Source: Arthrinium phaeospermum
Lineage: Eukaryota; Ascomycota; Sordariomycetes; Amphisphaeriales; Apiosporaceae
Reading direction: 5' to 3'
Assembly (NCBI GenBank): GCA_006503535.1
Contig: QYRS01000010.1
Span: forward strand, 1,860,001-1,924,000
Length of the DNA stretch: 64,000 nt
The position numbers and the translations under genes are program-made. The notes below the pieces were generated by a model. It was not told where the DNA came from, made no database searches, and was given only the letters and a program-made list of their open reading frames with translations. This document shows positions 1-12,132 of the stretch, piece by piece; positions within the stretch are counted from its first letter, which is position 1; every line of letters starts with the position of its first letter.

Positions 1-920
1 GTGGGTGTCTGGGTGAGTAAGATAGAGAGAGACGGAGAGAGTGTGGGCGTGAGTGTGAGTGCGAGTGTGAGTGTGTGTGGGTATGAGTATGGGGATAGCA
101 GGTATCAATGTGTTTGCGTAGGTAGATATCCTCGTTTGAAGGTTGCTGTAGTCAGCGGTATATTGTCATCAAGGTGTCGATATGTAGGTACTGTTGCTCA
201 TGAGGTTCAGGCTCCTCGTCGTCTCTTTTTGGGACTACTGACACACCGCAGGGTACACCATGGGGTTCACCACGGAGTACCCTGAACATCTCGAACAGGT
301 CCTTCTTCCATTTCACCCCTCGCGCGAGGTAGATGTACTCGCCGTGGTCGAAGCACAGCGGCAATGCAACGCTGGGAATAAACTGCTTCTGCTTTGCGAC
401 TGCGCGGCCAGGATGCCAAATGCCAAAGCAGTCTTGATTGCATACGCATGCATATATGCAAAGGAGGACACTATTTCCCCCCCTCTACATTGCCACTACA
501 TGTGCAGCAGCAGCAGCAGGCTCAACAAGCCCCCTCACCGGCGGCCAATCAGCCGCCCCCGACCGAGACTCCGGCGCAAGCCAATGGAGAAGGGAAAAAA
601 TTGAGATGCCTGTGAGACGCCATGCTTGTTTCTGCAAGCTCAGCCTGGTTGCCTCTTTCTGTCCGCCTTGCCGGACTGGCCTCTGGTTGGTCTGCAGCCG
701 GTGGACGCGCCCCTCGCCTGCGCGCGCGCGCGATCTATCAACTTGCCCGGCCGCCCGCCCCCTTGCATGGAGTATATGCACACTTAGAGATATAGGGAGA
801 GGGCCTGTGCGCGTGCGTCTAGCTATACCCCGGGACCGGAGTTGTAGGCGTGCGCGCCTCTTTTATTTATTTCTCTTTGTCTACCTGGACCCCCTCATTC
901 AGGAGAGAGGCACGAAAGAG

Positions 921-950
921 ACATGCATACATACATACATGCATATATAC
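921..950. repeat. ATAC/ATGC microsatellite
   Basis: Short alternating run of ATAC and ATGC tetranucleotides leading into alternating AT. Non-coding. Confidence 0.7.
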
Positions 951-1140
951 AGAGGGGGAAACGACGGACCTCGGTGGTGAGGGGGGAAGAGGGACAGCGA
1001 TGATACAGCAGAGAAAGAGAGAGCTGGAGGAGGGGTAGGCGCACGAATCGTTGGAGGCAGGCAGGCATACAGGAAGAGAAGGAAGGGCCGTGCCGGCCGT
1101 GGAAAGCCGTCTGGCCGCCCGCCCGCCCGCTGGAGCTGCT

Positions 1141-1160
1141 TGCTGCTGCTGCTGCTGCTG
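1141..1160. repeat. (TGC)n microsatellite
   Basis: About seven uninterrupted TGC triplets in gene-free DNA. No open frame with real-gene features uses them. Confidence 0.85.
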
Positions 1161-4100
1161 GCTGCTGGTACTGCTCTCTTCCATTGGGTTTGTGGTACCC
1201 TGCAACGTCACGACTCCGTCACCTTCTTGGCAAGTGAGGCAAAGACCCTGGATTTAGCAGCGACCCAACGCCAGCTCGATTCTGGTTCGATATAGATAAA
1301 AAGAGGAGAGGAGGGGGAGGGAGAGGGGAGGGAGAAATATGATTACTGCAGAATCATACTGTATCATTTCCCGTCCAGCCCTCACGTTGGCCGCCGCGCG
1401 ACCTTTCTCCGGCCGATCCTCTCTATGCTAGTTTGCAACAAGTCCACCACGTGCTATGGCCGCCTAATCCTTTCTTTTCGGATTACCACTTCTCCCTGTG
1501 ACCCTGTTGTGGAATTATGCCATGGGACAACTGCAAAATGAAGATCGGGATGATAGAACGGGAAGAGGTGGTACAAGGCGTGATAAGGCAGAGACAGATT
1601 CAGTTTCCCTTGCAGCAAGTCTCGGATGACGCGATCAATATTGATGCCTGTCTCTCTTTCTGTGTTTTTCTTTTTCCTTTCTTCTCTACCTTCCATTTCC
1701 CCTGCCTGCAGATGTACTCGTCGATGTACCGAGGCTTGTAGACGTTTGACATGCTGTGTAAGACATCGTGGCCCCTCGACCCGTGTAACCTCCGCCATTC
1801 TTACTACATGCCTTCCATGGCCCATGTCATGGCACCATCGCATGTTTCGGAAGGCTCCGTCCCTCCGAAAATCGGGCTTCTAACTCATCACTGCATCACG
1901 TGGAATATCGCGAGCAATTTGCCCGCTGCTCGAGCATGAAAAAGGGCGGCCAGTTAGCCAGCCAGCGCATCGAGGTACTTTCAGGTCCCAAGTCCGAGAG
2001 GAGCACACACATACACATTTGCCGTAGGTAAAAGGTTAGGCAGATAGATGGATCCCCTCCCCGCCCCTGCAATGCCCTGGGTGTGTGTGTGCGTGCAATT
2101 CCCCGATTGCGTGAATATGCGGCCCCAGCAGCCCGAGAAGCACTCGGCGCTGTGGCTCCGGCTATTTCTGTCTGTCTCTCTCTCTATTCTGCTTTGCTCC
2201 CCTTACGTGCCTGTCCTACAGGGGCACACACAATATGGGTAGCTGCAGCATCGGACCAGCGGGGTCATGCCATCGCCTCATCATCAGCGATGATGGACAC
2301 GGCGTCGTTAGGCACACCGCAACTCTTCTTTCCTATGATTGGGATTTCCTTGATTGATTCGGCGGAGGAGGAAGGAATGAGGGAAGGAGGGTTGTTGATA
2401 GGGGAGGGATGGATGTTCCTTGCCAGTGCGCGCGTACAGGCTCCGTCGGGTCTGTTGAGCCGCGTAAAGCGAGGGGGAAGGGGAGGCGGTCGGGCTCCTG
2501 TTACTCGCCAACACGTGGCCATGCTGTCGTCCCCCATCCTATCGTAAGGCCAGACGAATGAAAGACGCAGAGGGAGAGAGACCAAAAAAAAAAAGAGATC
2601 ACAAAACGGTTGGGCTCGAAGACGATCTCAGGGTTTGTGAGAGATTGAGAGATTAACACGCCCCCTCCCGCTCCCCCCCTTCCGCAGATCCGGAGGATAT
2701 CTCGTCGAACGAGTGGCTGGGACCCGGCAGGGAAGGGATGTTTTTCTGTTTCGAGAAGCATACGCATGCAGGGCCCAGACCATGATCGACCCAATGACGT
2801 GGAACGGTCAACACACACTCTCTCTCCTTCCATCCCTCCCTGAATCTCACCCACTCACTCCCCTACCCTGCTTCCTGTGATAGGGTAAGCATACACTATC
2901 TTGATCGAGGGCGGCTTCTGCCGTCGCGAAGCGCAGTCTTGGCAAGATAAGGGTTCCATGGGACGTTTGGCTGGCACATTGCCATGTATACAGACCCCTC
3001 AAAAAAGATGGCATTCCTTCGAGAGGAGATTTGTGGATATCCTGCGTTGTGAAGGTGGCCGTGTACCGAGGTTGTATCGTCCCAATCCAGGGGTCATGGC
3101 TACCCTGGAGAACTCGCCATCGAATATAGCCCCCCTTGTAGCCCATCCCGGGTCTGGAGGCTGCAGCTTCTGATAGGGTCGACGTGAGGAGGCCGGCCTT
3201 GCCCGCCGGAGCCAATCGTCAGTCTTCTATTCCCATTCCATGCCACAAGGGAACCTTGAAACACAGGGGGTGGTTTCTTTGGGGGCGAGGTCGTAGATTA
3301 TTCTGATGTGTCATCCTAGGTCATCGTCATTGGGTCCTGCCCCAAGGACGGCATGGTACAGTATAGTGTATCGAACATACTCATGTCCACGGCACAAAGT
3401 CTCCATGAGACACACGAGCTTTTGGCGACTAGTCAAGAAGACGATGCTAAGTTCCATAGCAGGCGGACGCCGAACCGGATGTCCATGTAATCTAACATCA
3501 CTGGCGTATATCTGTGTAGTGTTCTCATGCGTTTTTCCAGGACTTCTAGCTTGCATTCGCTACGATTGATAGCCAAAGAACAAACCGTACCGTAGCTAGC
3601 TAGGTATAGAAGGATGAGAAGGCAAACCTTCTGAGCGGTGACAAGAATAGAAGCTGGCCAGCATCCCTCCTCCCATCATCATAACATGCCTTCGTACTCA
3701 GCCGACCCTCGAGGCAGAGCCGGACGATCAGACAGAGGGCCCTGATTCCAACCTGGCAAGTGTCAAAGCCACCCACTGAACAGAACAGGCTGCTTCCAGG
3801 ATGTGCTCGCGTGCCCAAAAGTGCGCGGTGTTCTAGTCTTGAGCAGGCATCACTACCCCTACTACATCAGGGCCCATATCATCCAGAGGTTGTCTCTAAA
3901 CCTGCGTCAAGACTATACCAGAGCCCCAACTTTATAACATGTCAAATAGGAAGTAAACATAAGAAGTAAGCATTCTGTTACTTATTCAATTATAAGAGAT
4001 AAATGACACTCCCGGGTCTCTTGTCTACCACGCTCGCGAGTTCCCCTATTTAGGGACTTTCACTTCTTCTTACCAGCAAAGATATCATCATGCCTCTTCG

Positions 4101-4179
4101 TAACTCTCATCTCGTTCATCATGCACCGCGCCCATCCCTCTAATCCCCCTTTAAACTTCCCTTCTATCAAAGTCAGAGC

Positions 4180-4203
4180 GAGAGAGAGAGAGAGAGAGAG
4201 AGA
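4180..4203. repeat. (GA)n microsatellite
   Basis: Twelve consecutive GA dinucleotides about 50 bp downstream of the auxilin-like gene's stop codon, probably within its 3' untranslated region. Confidence 0.9.
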
Positions 4204-4254
4204 TACAGAAGAGATATTGTCATGGGGACAGTCTCTCAATCCTGAATGTTATTA

Positions 4255-7044
4255 TTAGAGCCCGTTCTCGGCCTTGAACTTGTCCCACGCTTCGTTCAGG
4301 GTAGCAAACACGGTGGCAGCGATAAGCTTCACCTCGGTAGAAGCGTCCTGCGGCAGCTGTTTTGTTGAAGAAGCCAGTTAGTCAATGTCACCGTTTGCCA
4401 GCTACATCATGAAGAAAAGGGGAATAAGGCCTACCTTGTCGGGGTGCGTCTTCGAGATGGCCTTCATGTAGTTGATCTTGACCTTGTTGGCCATGACAAG
4501 CTCATGCAGACCGATCTTCTTCCAGCCGCTGCCCTCCCATAGAACCTGGTCCATGCTGCCCAGCAGTGCGCGCAGGTTGTCCCGCTTGCCGTCCCGCCAC
4601 ATCGAAATGCGGGCATCCACCTTCTCGCTCAGCGCGAATTTCTCGTCATCGGCCGCGTCGGCCGCTTGATTGGCAGCCCGAAGCCTCTCGACCGCCGCGT
4701 AGCTCTTCTGGGGCGCCATATCAGACAATGCTGAAGGCGTTGGCCGTGGCTTGACCGCCGTTACAGGCTTGGGTGTAGGCTTCGGCTTCGGCGCCAGAGC
4801 CTTCTGACAGCGCTGGCGGCCAGCGATAGCAGTAGGACCTCCTACGCCGGCCTCGACGCATAGCTGCCACACATTACCGGCATCGCTCCATTTTTCCATT
4901 TGTTCGAGGGCTTCGGCTTTGCGGCTCAATGCCTTGCCGTACAACTCCTTCATATCTCGGTTCTCGCCATCTCCCAACGCAACCTTCTCGCCTTCACCGT
5001 GAGAGGGTCCGATGATCTTGATCGCGTTGTCTGCGTCTTCAACCGCCTGCTTAGGGCTACCGGTCTTAAGAGCAGTAAGAGAACGATTCGTAAGCAATAC
5101 GATGCAGATCGGGTGAGCCTGCGGGATTCCTTGCAGGGAGTTTGTGTAAGAAGTATGCGCCGCGTCGAAGTCGCCACGTTTGAAGTGTGCGGTTCCGTCT
5201 GTCCGATGTTTCGTAGACGCCTGCAGGACAGCGGGCGAGACTGATGGGACCTGTCTAGCAGGTGCTGCTGGCCTGGGTGTGATGGTGCGGGAAACTGGTG
5301 TTGCCGATTTCGCGGGAGCTGGAGAAGGCTGTTTTCTAGGCGGCGGGGCAGTCGAGTTGAACAGCAGATCCGGTTCAGGTTCAACCACCGCTTGCGGTTG
5401 CGGTGTCGCTTTCTTTCGCCGAGACGGGCTGACATATGCTTGAGCGCTTTGCTCTTCGATGGCCTGCTTGTTGAGACGAGCCCGAGGGTCTACCGGCGGT
5501 TTCGAAGCCTGCTGCCATTTGGGAGCGCTGGATGAGGAGCTGCCAGAACGCATAGGCAACGCAGGAGACCGATCCCGAGACGAGTCAAATCTTGATGCGC
5601 CAGCTTGGGGTTCCTTTGAACGCGAAGGTCGTTCGGGTCGCATGCCCGAATCTAGCATCATGGCCTCGTCCGTTGCCGATTGGCGTTGCTTTTCTGGCGC
5701 GGACTGCATTTCTTGCTGGGCTGAACGCATCCATTTCGGCTGGTTCGGGTCACCACCACCTTCATTGAACTCGGCCACTGCTTTTTGAACCTGTTTCTGG
5801 CCTGTCTTCCACAGGGTGTTGGCAGTTTTGAAAAAGCTTGCCCCCATGGCGGCGGCGCGTTGTTGAATATCGGCTGACCCTTCGCCCGGTGACGTGTTGC
5901 TAGATCGTGGTGGGAAGCCGGGTTGATCTTCCCTCATCCAGGCTGGGCTGCCGTTGTTCCTGGATCGCCCAGTGTCATCGCGTTCGTTGCGTGTGGCCCT
6001 CGCTCCCGGCTTCTCTCCTCGGGACTTCTTGTGCGCCTCGTCCAGAAGCCAGCTGACAGCTGCTTGTATATTAAGCCCCGCGCCGTTCTCTGTAAGTCCA
6101 CGCCGGGCATCTTCAGGGGTAAAGCCCATGTCGACCAATTCTGCAACTGCTTTATCGAAGGGATCGTCACCGCCACGACCGCCGCGACGTTGAGGAGGTT
6201 CTGGTTCGTCATCGGAGGATGAGTCGGATTCCTCTATAGGCTTGCCGGGCTGGGCCACGGGCTGAGCTGCTTGTGCTTTCCGGCGCACCTCTTCTACTGG
6301 TTTTGCCAGGTCGCCCAAGAAATCATCGTCATCGTCGGCAGGCGGGGCAGCGGGTGTCTGCTGCGATTGGCTTGGCCGAATTTCGTTCAGACCAAATGGG
6401 TCGTCGTCGTCGCCGAAACCTCCAGCAGGGGGCGCTGAGGGCTGGGCCCATGCGCTCGGATTGGCAAGGTCTAGTGTACCTGCATTCGCCGGCGTGCTCT
6501 TGCCAGAAGTTGGCTGAAGCGGGGGCGGGTAGTGGCTTGCATTATCGACCTTGGTATTCCTGTTGAAGGCCGCGAACAGATCGTCGTCGTCGCCGGCCTT
6601 GGCTTGGCCGTTCTGGGGCAAAGTTGCTGGTGATGCGGTTCGTGAGGCATTGGCGGAGCCTTGACCCAAGCTGTCCCAGAATTGACCATTCCCGTATTGT
6701 GACTGCATCTGTTTCTTCTGCTCCTCCGCTTTCCTTATCTTTTCCGCTTCCATCTGCTCCTGTCGCTCTCGCAGGCTGAGGTTGGCATTGCTCTTCGCCC
6801 CGCCGAAGTTGACCAGGTTGCTGAAGCTGTCCATCCCAGATTTAGGGGCGGCAGGTTTAGGCGCACCCAGTCCTGAGCCCTGAGCTGACATAGGCGTGTT
6901 TCTACCAGACACCTGAGGAGACGGGCTCGGCCGTAGTGCTGGGTAGAAGTTGCTGCCCTGGCTGTTCATTGTCGCTAAGGTTGGCTTGTTGGAGCCTTGC
7001 GCCGGCTTGGTCGACGACCAATCGAGTCCTGAAAGATCGTCCAT
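4255..7044 (-). CDS. swa2: Auxilin-like clathrin uncoating factor (UBA-TPR-J)
   Basis: Predicted 903-residue J-domain cochaperone that would recruit Hsp70 to clathrin-coated vesicles to drive uncoating, as yeast Swa2 does. Two exons: 4435-7044 and 4255-4356, with a 78-bp phase-0 intron at 4357-4434. The order is a disordered N-terminus with acidic and DPF-type motifs (DDDDPFGLNE), a UBA domain near residues 290-335 (VAELVDMGFTPEDARRGL), a Pro/Ser linker, a TPR block near 640-750, and a C-terminal J domain with HPDK at 867-870. The intron falls exactly after HPDK; the second exon supplies the last J helix (NEAWDKFKAENGL). The start is the ATG at 7044 (MDDLSGLDWS); the frame is open a little further upstream but has no ATG there. 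Domain order is diagnostic; the clathrin role is inferred from the family. Confidence 0.93.
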
Positions 7045-10000
7045 GGTTGCACCGGTGTCGAACACTTCATATCATCATAAGGGTCGTAGGGAGGTCGTTG
7101 GAAGCGAGTTGAGTTGCTAGGTGGGCTGTTTGCGCTGGCGATCCGACGAGTGTCAACACGCGACATGCATCTCCTCCTTAAAGTGGCTTGAACTCTGAGG
7201 TCGGCTGTGGCGCCGCCGATTGGTGTTACGTAAGCGTGGGCTTTTGGAGGGGTCTAGATCCGCAATCCATCCAATCTGGGCCAGCTTGAGGACATGCACA
7301 TCATCTGCACCAGAACTGGTCGTTAAGGGTCATCATGTTAAAGCTGGAACACTACAGTACGATGATTCTCAAAAAGGTGCACTAGCCCCCATCTTACTTC
7401 TACATACGGTGCTCACCTTATCGAGACTGATCGATTAACATCCATGAAGATTAGTGGGAGTGCAAATAAATACCTAATCGACTTGGCCGAGCAAACCCCG
7501 GCCCGAACAATACGTCCAAGTCCATAACAGACTGAAAAGATGACATTCCAGTTCAACGGCCACCTCACTAATATAGAACATCTTGAATCAGTATTCAAGT
7601 GTACAGAGTTTTAATATTATGTACGGATACCTCTTTGTCGTAATCGGGAGCCGGTGGTACCATTTGGTTGTCATGATTCGTGCCATTACAGTGAGACTGA
7701 TTGTATTATTGCTAAAACGGCCAAACATCGCCAACGGCCCGATTTGAAAGAGAAGAAAAAAAATCCTCTTGAAAATTATCAATCCTCATGCTTGGCGACT
7801 CGCGATGTAGTACCCGACAAGTGACGCTCGGCCGAAATTTGATATGCTTTTTCTCGGGTAACAAAAGAAAGCTGGAGCGGCTTCAATTCCCATGCTGGTA
7901 GATGGTATAACACAATACCTATAGGTGACGTGTGGACGAAGATGATACAGGAACGGTTTGAGACCCTAGGAAATCCTATGCAACTTGACCTGTCATCCGA
8001 AAACCCCGACGGACTGATACTACTCTAGACGGGGATTGAGTTGGGCAAGTGGAAGAACAACTCTAAATAATGGTCCCAACGGTTTGATGAAACATGTCGA
8101 GCTGATGATGAAATGGTGCCTATGTGCCAAGCAGTCAATACCAAGCTGCCTCGTGGCAACGTGACGGCAAAAAGCAATAGGCGGCCCAGCCGATCCTGCA
8201 CAGGAGAAGCAGGAACGAAGCTGCAATTGTGGAAGAAAGAGATGGGGATTAGAAGCCCGGCGTGGACCCGTTTGCCCGCTGTGGGGGCTCGGGCTCGCCC
8301 AAATAAGACGCACACTACCTACCCGATACATTTGCTACATATGCTCATGATTCTCTGAAGCAACTTGGGAGTCTTCGATAACATGAGTTCGATGCTTTGA
8401 ACACGTGCACTGAGCAACTCAAAAGTTGAATGTGTCCTATCTTTATAATTCTTGCAAATCTGAATTCAGCCGTAGATACATACATGGATTGCAAGCCGCC
8501 AGCGGAATATCCGAGATCCGTATGCGATTTCGAAGAAGCAAGAAAAAGGGCACCTACAATTACCAATTACAAGCTCCTTTTCTGGTGGCACAATTCTGAG
8601 TGTGGATTGAGACGATCAGCGGCCGCGGTCATTTGGATCTGCAAAGCTGCCTCAATTGGATTTGGTGGCACCGCGCGTTGTGGATAAGCCAGATCTGATG
8701 CTGGCAGTGTGTGACGTAGCTGGAAATGAGCAGGCAATCTTGTCAGACTGCCCCTAATTGATCAATGACAAGATGATGAGTCGTGCCTCGTTGCTTTGCA
8801 TGCTCTAATCTGCAAATCCCCAGCCAGCAAATGAAGAAGCGGATTTCCAGAACGAACTGCTGGTCAGCGATGAGAGGAGCAAGACGGGGGGAGGAGGAGG
8901 ATAGGTTGGCACCCATCCCTAGGTAAGAAGTAGGTATTGCCGGTGTTTGCTCCAAGCAGAAGAAATGGCCACGCTGGCGACGAACGGGGGGCTTAGAATC
9001 GGAATACATAGCATCACGGTTGATCGAAATAGAAACACTCCGACGATTCAGGTCTGGATCTAAGGCTCGCTAACATTGAATCGCTCAGCTTGTGCCGCAA
9101 TGCGACGCTGGGCGCGCGCCCTCTCTATTTCTGCCAATATGCTACGTTTGGCGCCATCTCTATCAGAGTCATAAGCGCCGGCGGCCGGCAGCAACCAGCA
9201 CCCCCGGTTGAGACGGCAAACAAGGGCGGGCTCTCCGGTACCTGCAAGTGCAATTCGCATCGAATCGATAAAGGGATGCCCCTGAATATTCCCGAGATAG
9301 ATATGATCCGCCCAATCTTGCGCGCTTGATTGGCTGGAAGTTCCCTGGCTAAGAGGGTGCTGAAACCAGTTTCAAGGATTTGGCCAATGGCACCCGGGCA
9401 CCCCTGAAAGTCCTGCCTCTGTTAGGCTGCGGGACCCGCCCCAGCATGGTGGGAAGGAGATCTTGGTTACCACCCACCCCTTCTTTTCTATCTAGCCCCC
9501 TTTTTGCATCTGCACAGGACCTGTTGGCTGTACGTCTATGTACATGGCACACGAACAATGCAGCCACGTTATGCAGCAGATAGTGCGCAATGTGCAGCAT
9601 GAGGTGCGCAGCCAATACTGACTGCAGCGCACCACGCGATATCTTACAGACGCCAGCAACCGCCCCGGCAGCGTTGTATCGTACTTCCTCAAGCGAGCTG
9701 TGATACCTGACTCGGGCCGGCGCAAGTCGCGGATCAGCATCATAGGGCACAGACGTGATTTGAAAAAGATACCGAGCAATGTTGCGCCGCCGCGGTTTAG
9801 ACTGTTTGTTGAAATCAGGATAGGCGCCGCTTGGCCTAGCCATAACTACATACCCAGTACCGGCCTGTTGGTTGTGATGCTGACTGCAAAGCCACGTTCT
9901 TCTCCCACATGATCACCAGTCCCCCAAAATAGGGATGTATGTAAATACAGTACATCACCCCCGCCTACTGCAGTGCTGCTACACCACTAATTAGTAAGTA

Positions 10001-12132
10001 ATATATGGAGAGGGGGCAATGAAGGTCCCTGAGAGGTTGTCCGGTGTTGGATGTTAGTGCTAAACTGGACCCTCCATCCCTGACACAAATTAGCTCGCCA
10101 TGTCAGCCCGTGTGCAATGGATGCGGTGCCTGCCAAGCTGCCTGCCCTCGCTCTTCGCAATTCGCTGGCATCCATCGTTGGCCCCCTCTGCCTGCTCACA
10201 CCATATGTTGTGACTGGACACAAGACTGTTGGCCGTAGCAAACAACTTCGTGGACAGGAAGGATGCGTTGGCACGATGACTATCGTACGTTTTTGGAGAA
10301 TGGGAGGATATCGAGAATGCGAATGTGACCGCTTCTGTCGTTTTTCTCGGCTCCATGCAGTGTGGGGGGTAGACTGGATTCCGCCGGGCGGTCTTTTTGA
10401 CATTGAACTAAGGCAGGTACAGGACGAGATGGCGCAAGCCCACGCAAAAGGATTAGCCAACGGCTGCGCATAAGGCGACGCCTCTGTCATTCCGTTCCTG
10501 CTTCAACCCCCCAGCCATTCCAGAAAATAGGCGAACGATAGGTAGCATCCAAAAGACGTCATTTGGGTGTCCCGGGAACTTACAGGCATGCGTTTTCAAG
10601 GGGAGGGAAAGAAGAAAAAGGCAAAGTCCCCTCCCAAATTTCCCAAGTCCATTGGGATTACGGAGCCCGTTTGCCAGGACCAGAAGACCTGGGACGGGTG
10701 GTGGTTGGACCGCCCAGACGCGAGACACCAGACGAACCCTGGGAATCTGCCCAATTGCTTGGGGGCAGGCCTTAATTAACTTGGTGTGCCAAGATGAGGA
10801 TCCCCCAGGGTAGGTGACATGGGGTCGTGATCCATGCCGACCAACACCCTGGGGCCTGTAGCCCTTTTCCGCCTCTTGCCTCGGTGCCTCCCCCCCAGTA
10901 CTCCCCCCTCTCTGCCCTACTACTACTGTAAGTACTTACATTCCGTGTTGCTTCCTGTGGACCGTTCAGTGTTGGCAGCGGATGTCATGTCAGCACAGCA
11001 GCCAAGCAGTACTTGCATAGCAGTGGCAGGAAACGAACGTGTCGCGTACAGGCCAAAAAGGAGATTATTACTGTGGATCGAGTCAGACTGATGTGCATAG
11101 GCAGCGCCAATGGGTGGTGACCCCCATGTCTCTCGCTTGCCCAACCTTCTCCTGGCTGGCTGCTTGTGTGTGTGTGCCTTGTGCCTGTCCCCGCTCTTGA
11201 GTGGTAGTGCTGCTCGTCCTGTTCGTTCCGTGTTTAACGGGCGGGGCCTTGTACCGCAACCCTTTTGCTGGACCACCATCGCCTCCGCCCAGGTACCGAT
11301 TGAATTACACTACACTTCTTCTGTCCTCCCGTCCATTCTTTCTCTCCCCAACCATACCCACGCATTCGTTCATTTTTCACCTCACCTCCTCACGACTTTC
11401 TGTGTAGCCACCGGTCATTCTCGATAGCGCGCCCAGTTGACTGGACCCTCATATCTAGGACGCGGGCATCCACATTCATTTCCTTCAACCTGTGTTGATC
11501 GCACTCATTCTCCCGCTCTCTTTACCTACCACCCGCCCAGCCATAGAACACGACAAGTCTTCTTTTGGCATTCTTCCCTCCTTCTTTTGCGTGGTCGGTA
11601 TCCGCTACTACAAGTGATCGCATTCCAGGAAAGTCTTCGGGCCTCCTTCACAATCGTTGGCGTCTCACTTAACTCCGGTCGCATACTATATCAACCCCAG
11701 TGCCGGTTGATACCCGCAACAGCCATACCGGGAACACAGTTCGGAAGGTGGTTAGCGACATTGACAAAGTTGGCATCTGCGATTTACCCTCTTTGAACTT
11801 GCGGCAAGAACCCATTGCCCGCAATCCACAACAATCGTCCAAGAGGGAAAGCGCAACACCGGGTGTCTCTCACAGAACCCTCACGCCTCAAGCACGACAC
11901 GCCGATATTTCGATTGTCACATAACCTCGACCAATTTTTCATTGGTCTTCCGCTCCTTTTGAGAATACCCTCAAGAAACAATCCTTCTGCCGGTTTTGGT
12001 TCCATAAACCGCCAGCTTGACCCGATTTGACGTCCTTGGATTCACATCATCCATAACTCAACCCCACACCAAATCGTCGACATATTCTACGTTGATTGAA
12101 CCCAATCCCCAATCAACCTTACAACCGCCAAG
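7045..12132. other. 5.1-kb interval without a recognised gene
   Basis: Upstream of the auxilin-like gene and of the DUF1996 gene, so promoters for both lie here. No ORF shows family features; those of 118-167 codons around 9.3-10.5 kb overlap one another on both strands and have no motifs or plausible splice partners. From about 11.1 kb the + strand becomes rich in C and T, as in many fungal promoters and leaders, and this continues to the ATG at 12133. I found no tRNA, rRNA, transposase remnant or long inverted repeat. Confidence 0.6.

Larger units (their letters stand above)
1..4254. other. Gene-free, microsatellite-rich interval
   Basis: No ORF here shows a recognisable domain, codon pattern or splice structure; the longest frames (about 150 codons) run through low-complexity DNA. 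The stretch holds several simple repeats (GT/GA-rich at 1-90, alternating GC near 720-731, ATAC/ATGC near 921-950, TGC triplets at 1141-1160) and pyrimidine/purine-skewed tracts. It ends in the 3' flank of the auxilin-like gene. It may carry regulatory DNA or an unrecognised non-coding transcript, but the sequence alone supports neither. Confidence 0.6.

Noticed and set aside
2083..2547. 154-codon + strand ORF
   Set aside because: Crosses low-complexity purine tracts and overlaps similar frames on the other strand; no domain.
7045..7065. Auxilin-like protein starting at 7065
   Set aside because: That codon is GTG; the ATG at 7044 gives the start MDDLSGLDWS.
9349..10490. Overlapping 164-167-codon minus-strand frames
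   Set aside because: No family features, and both strands are equally open; no plausible introns.
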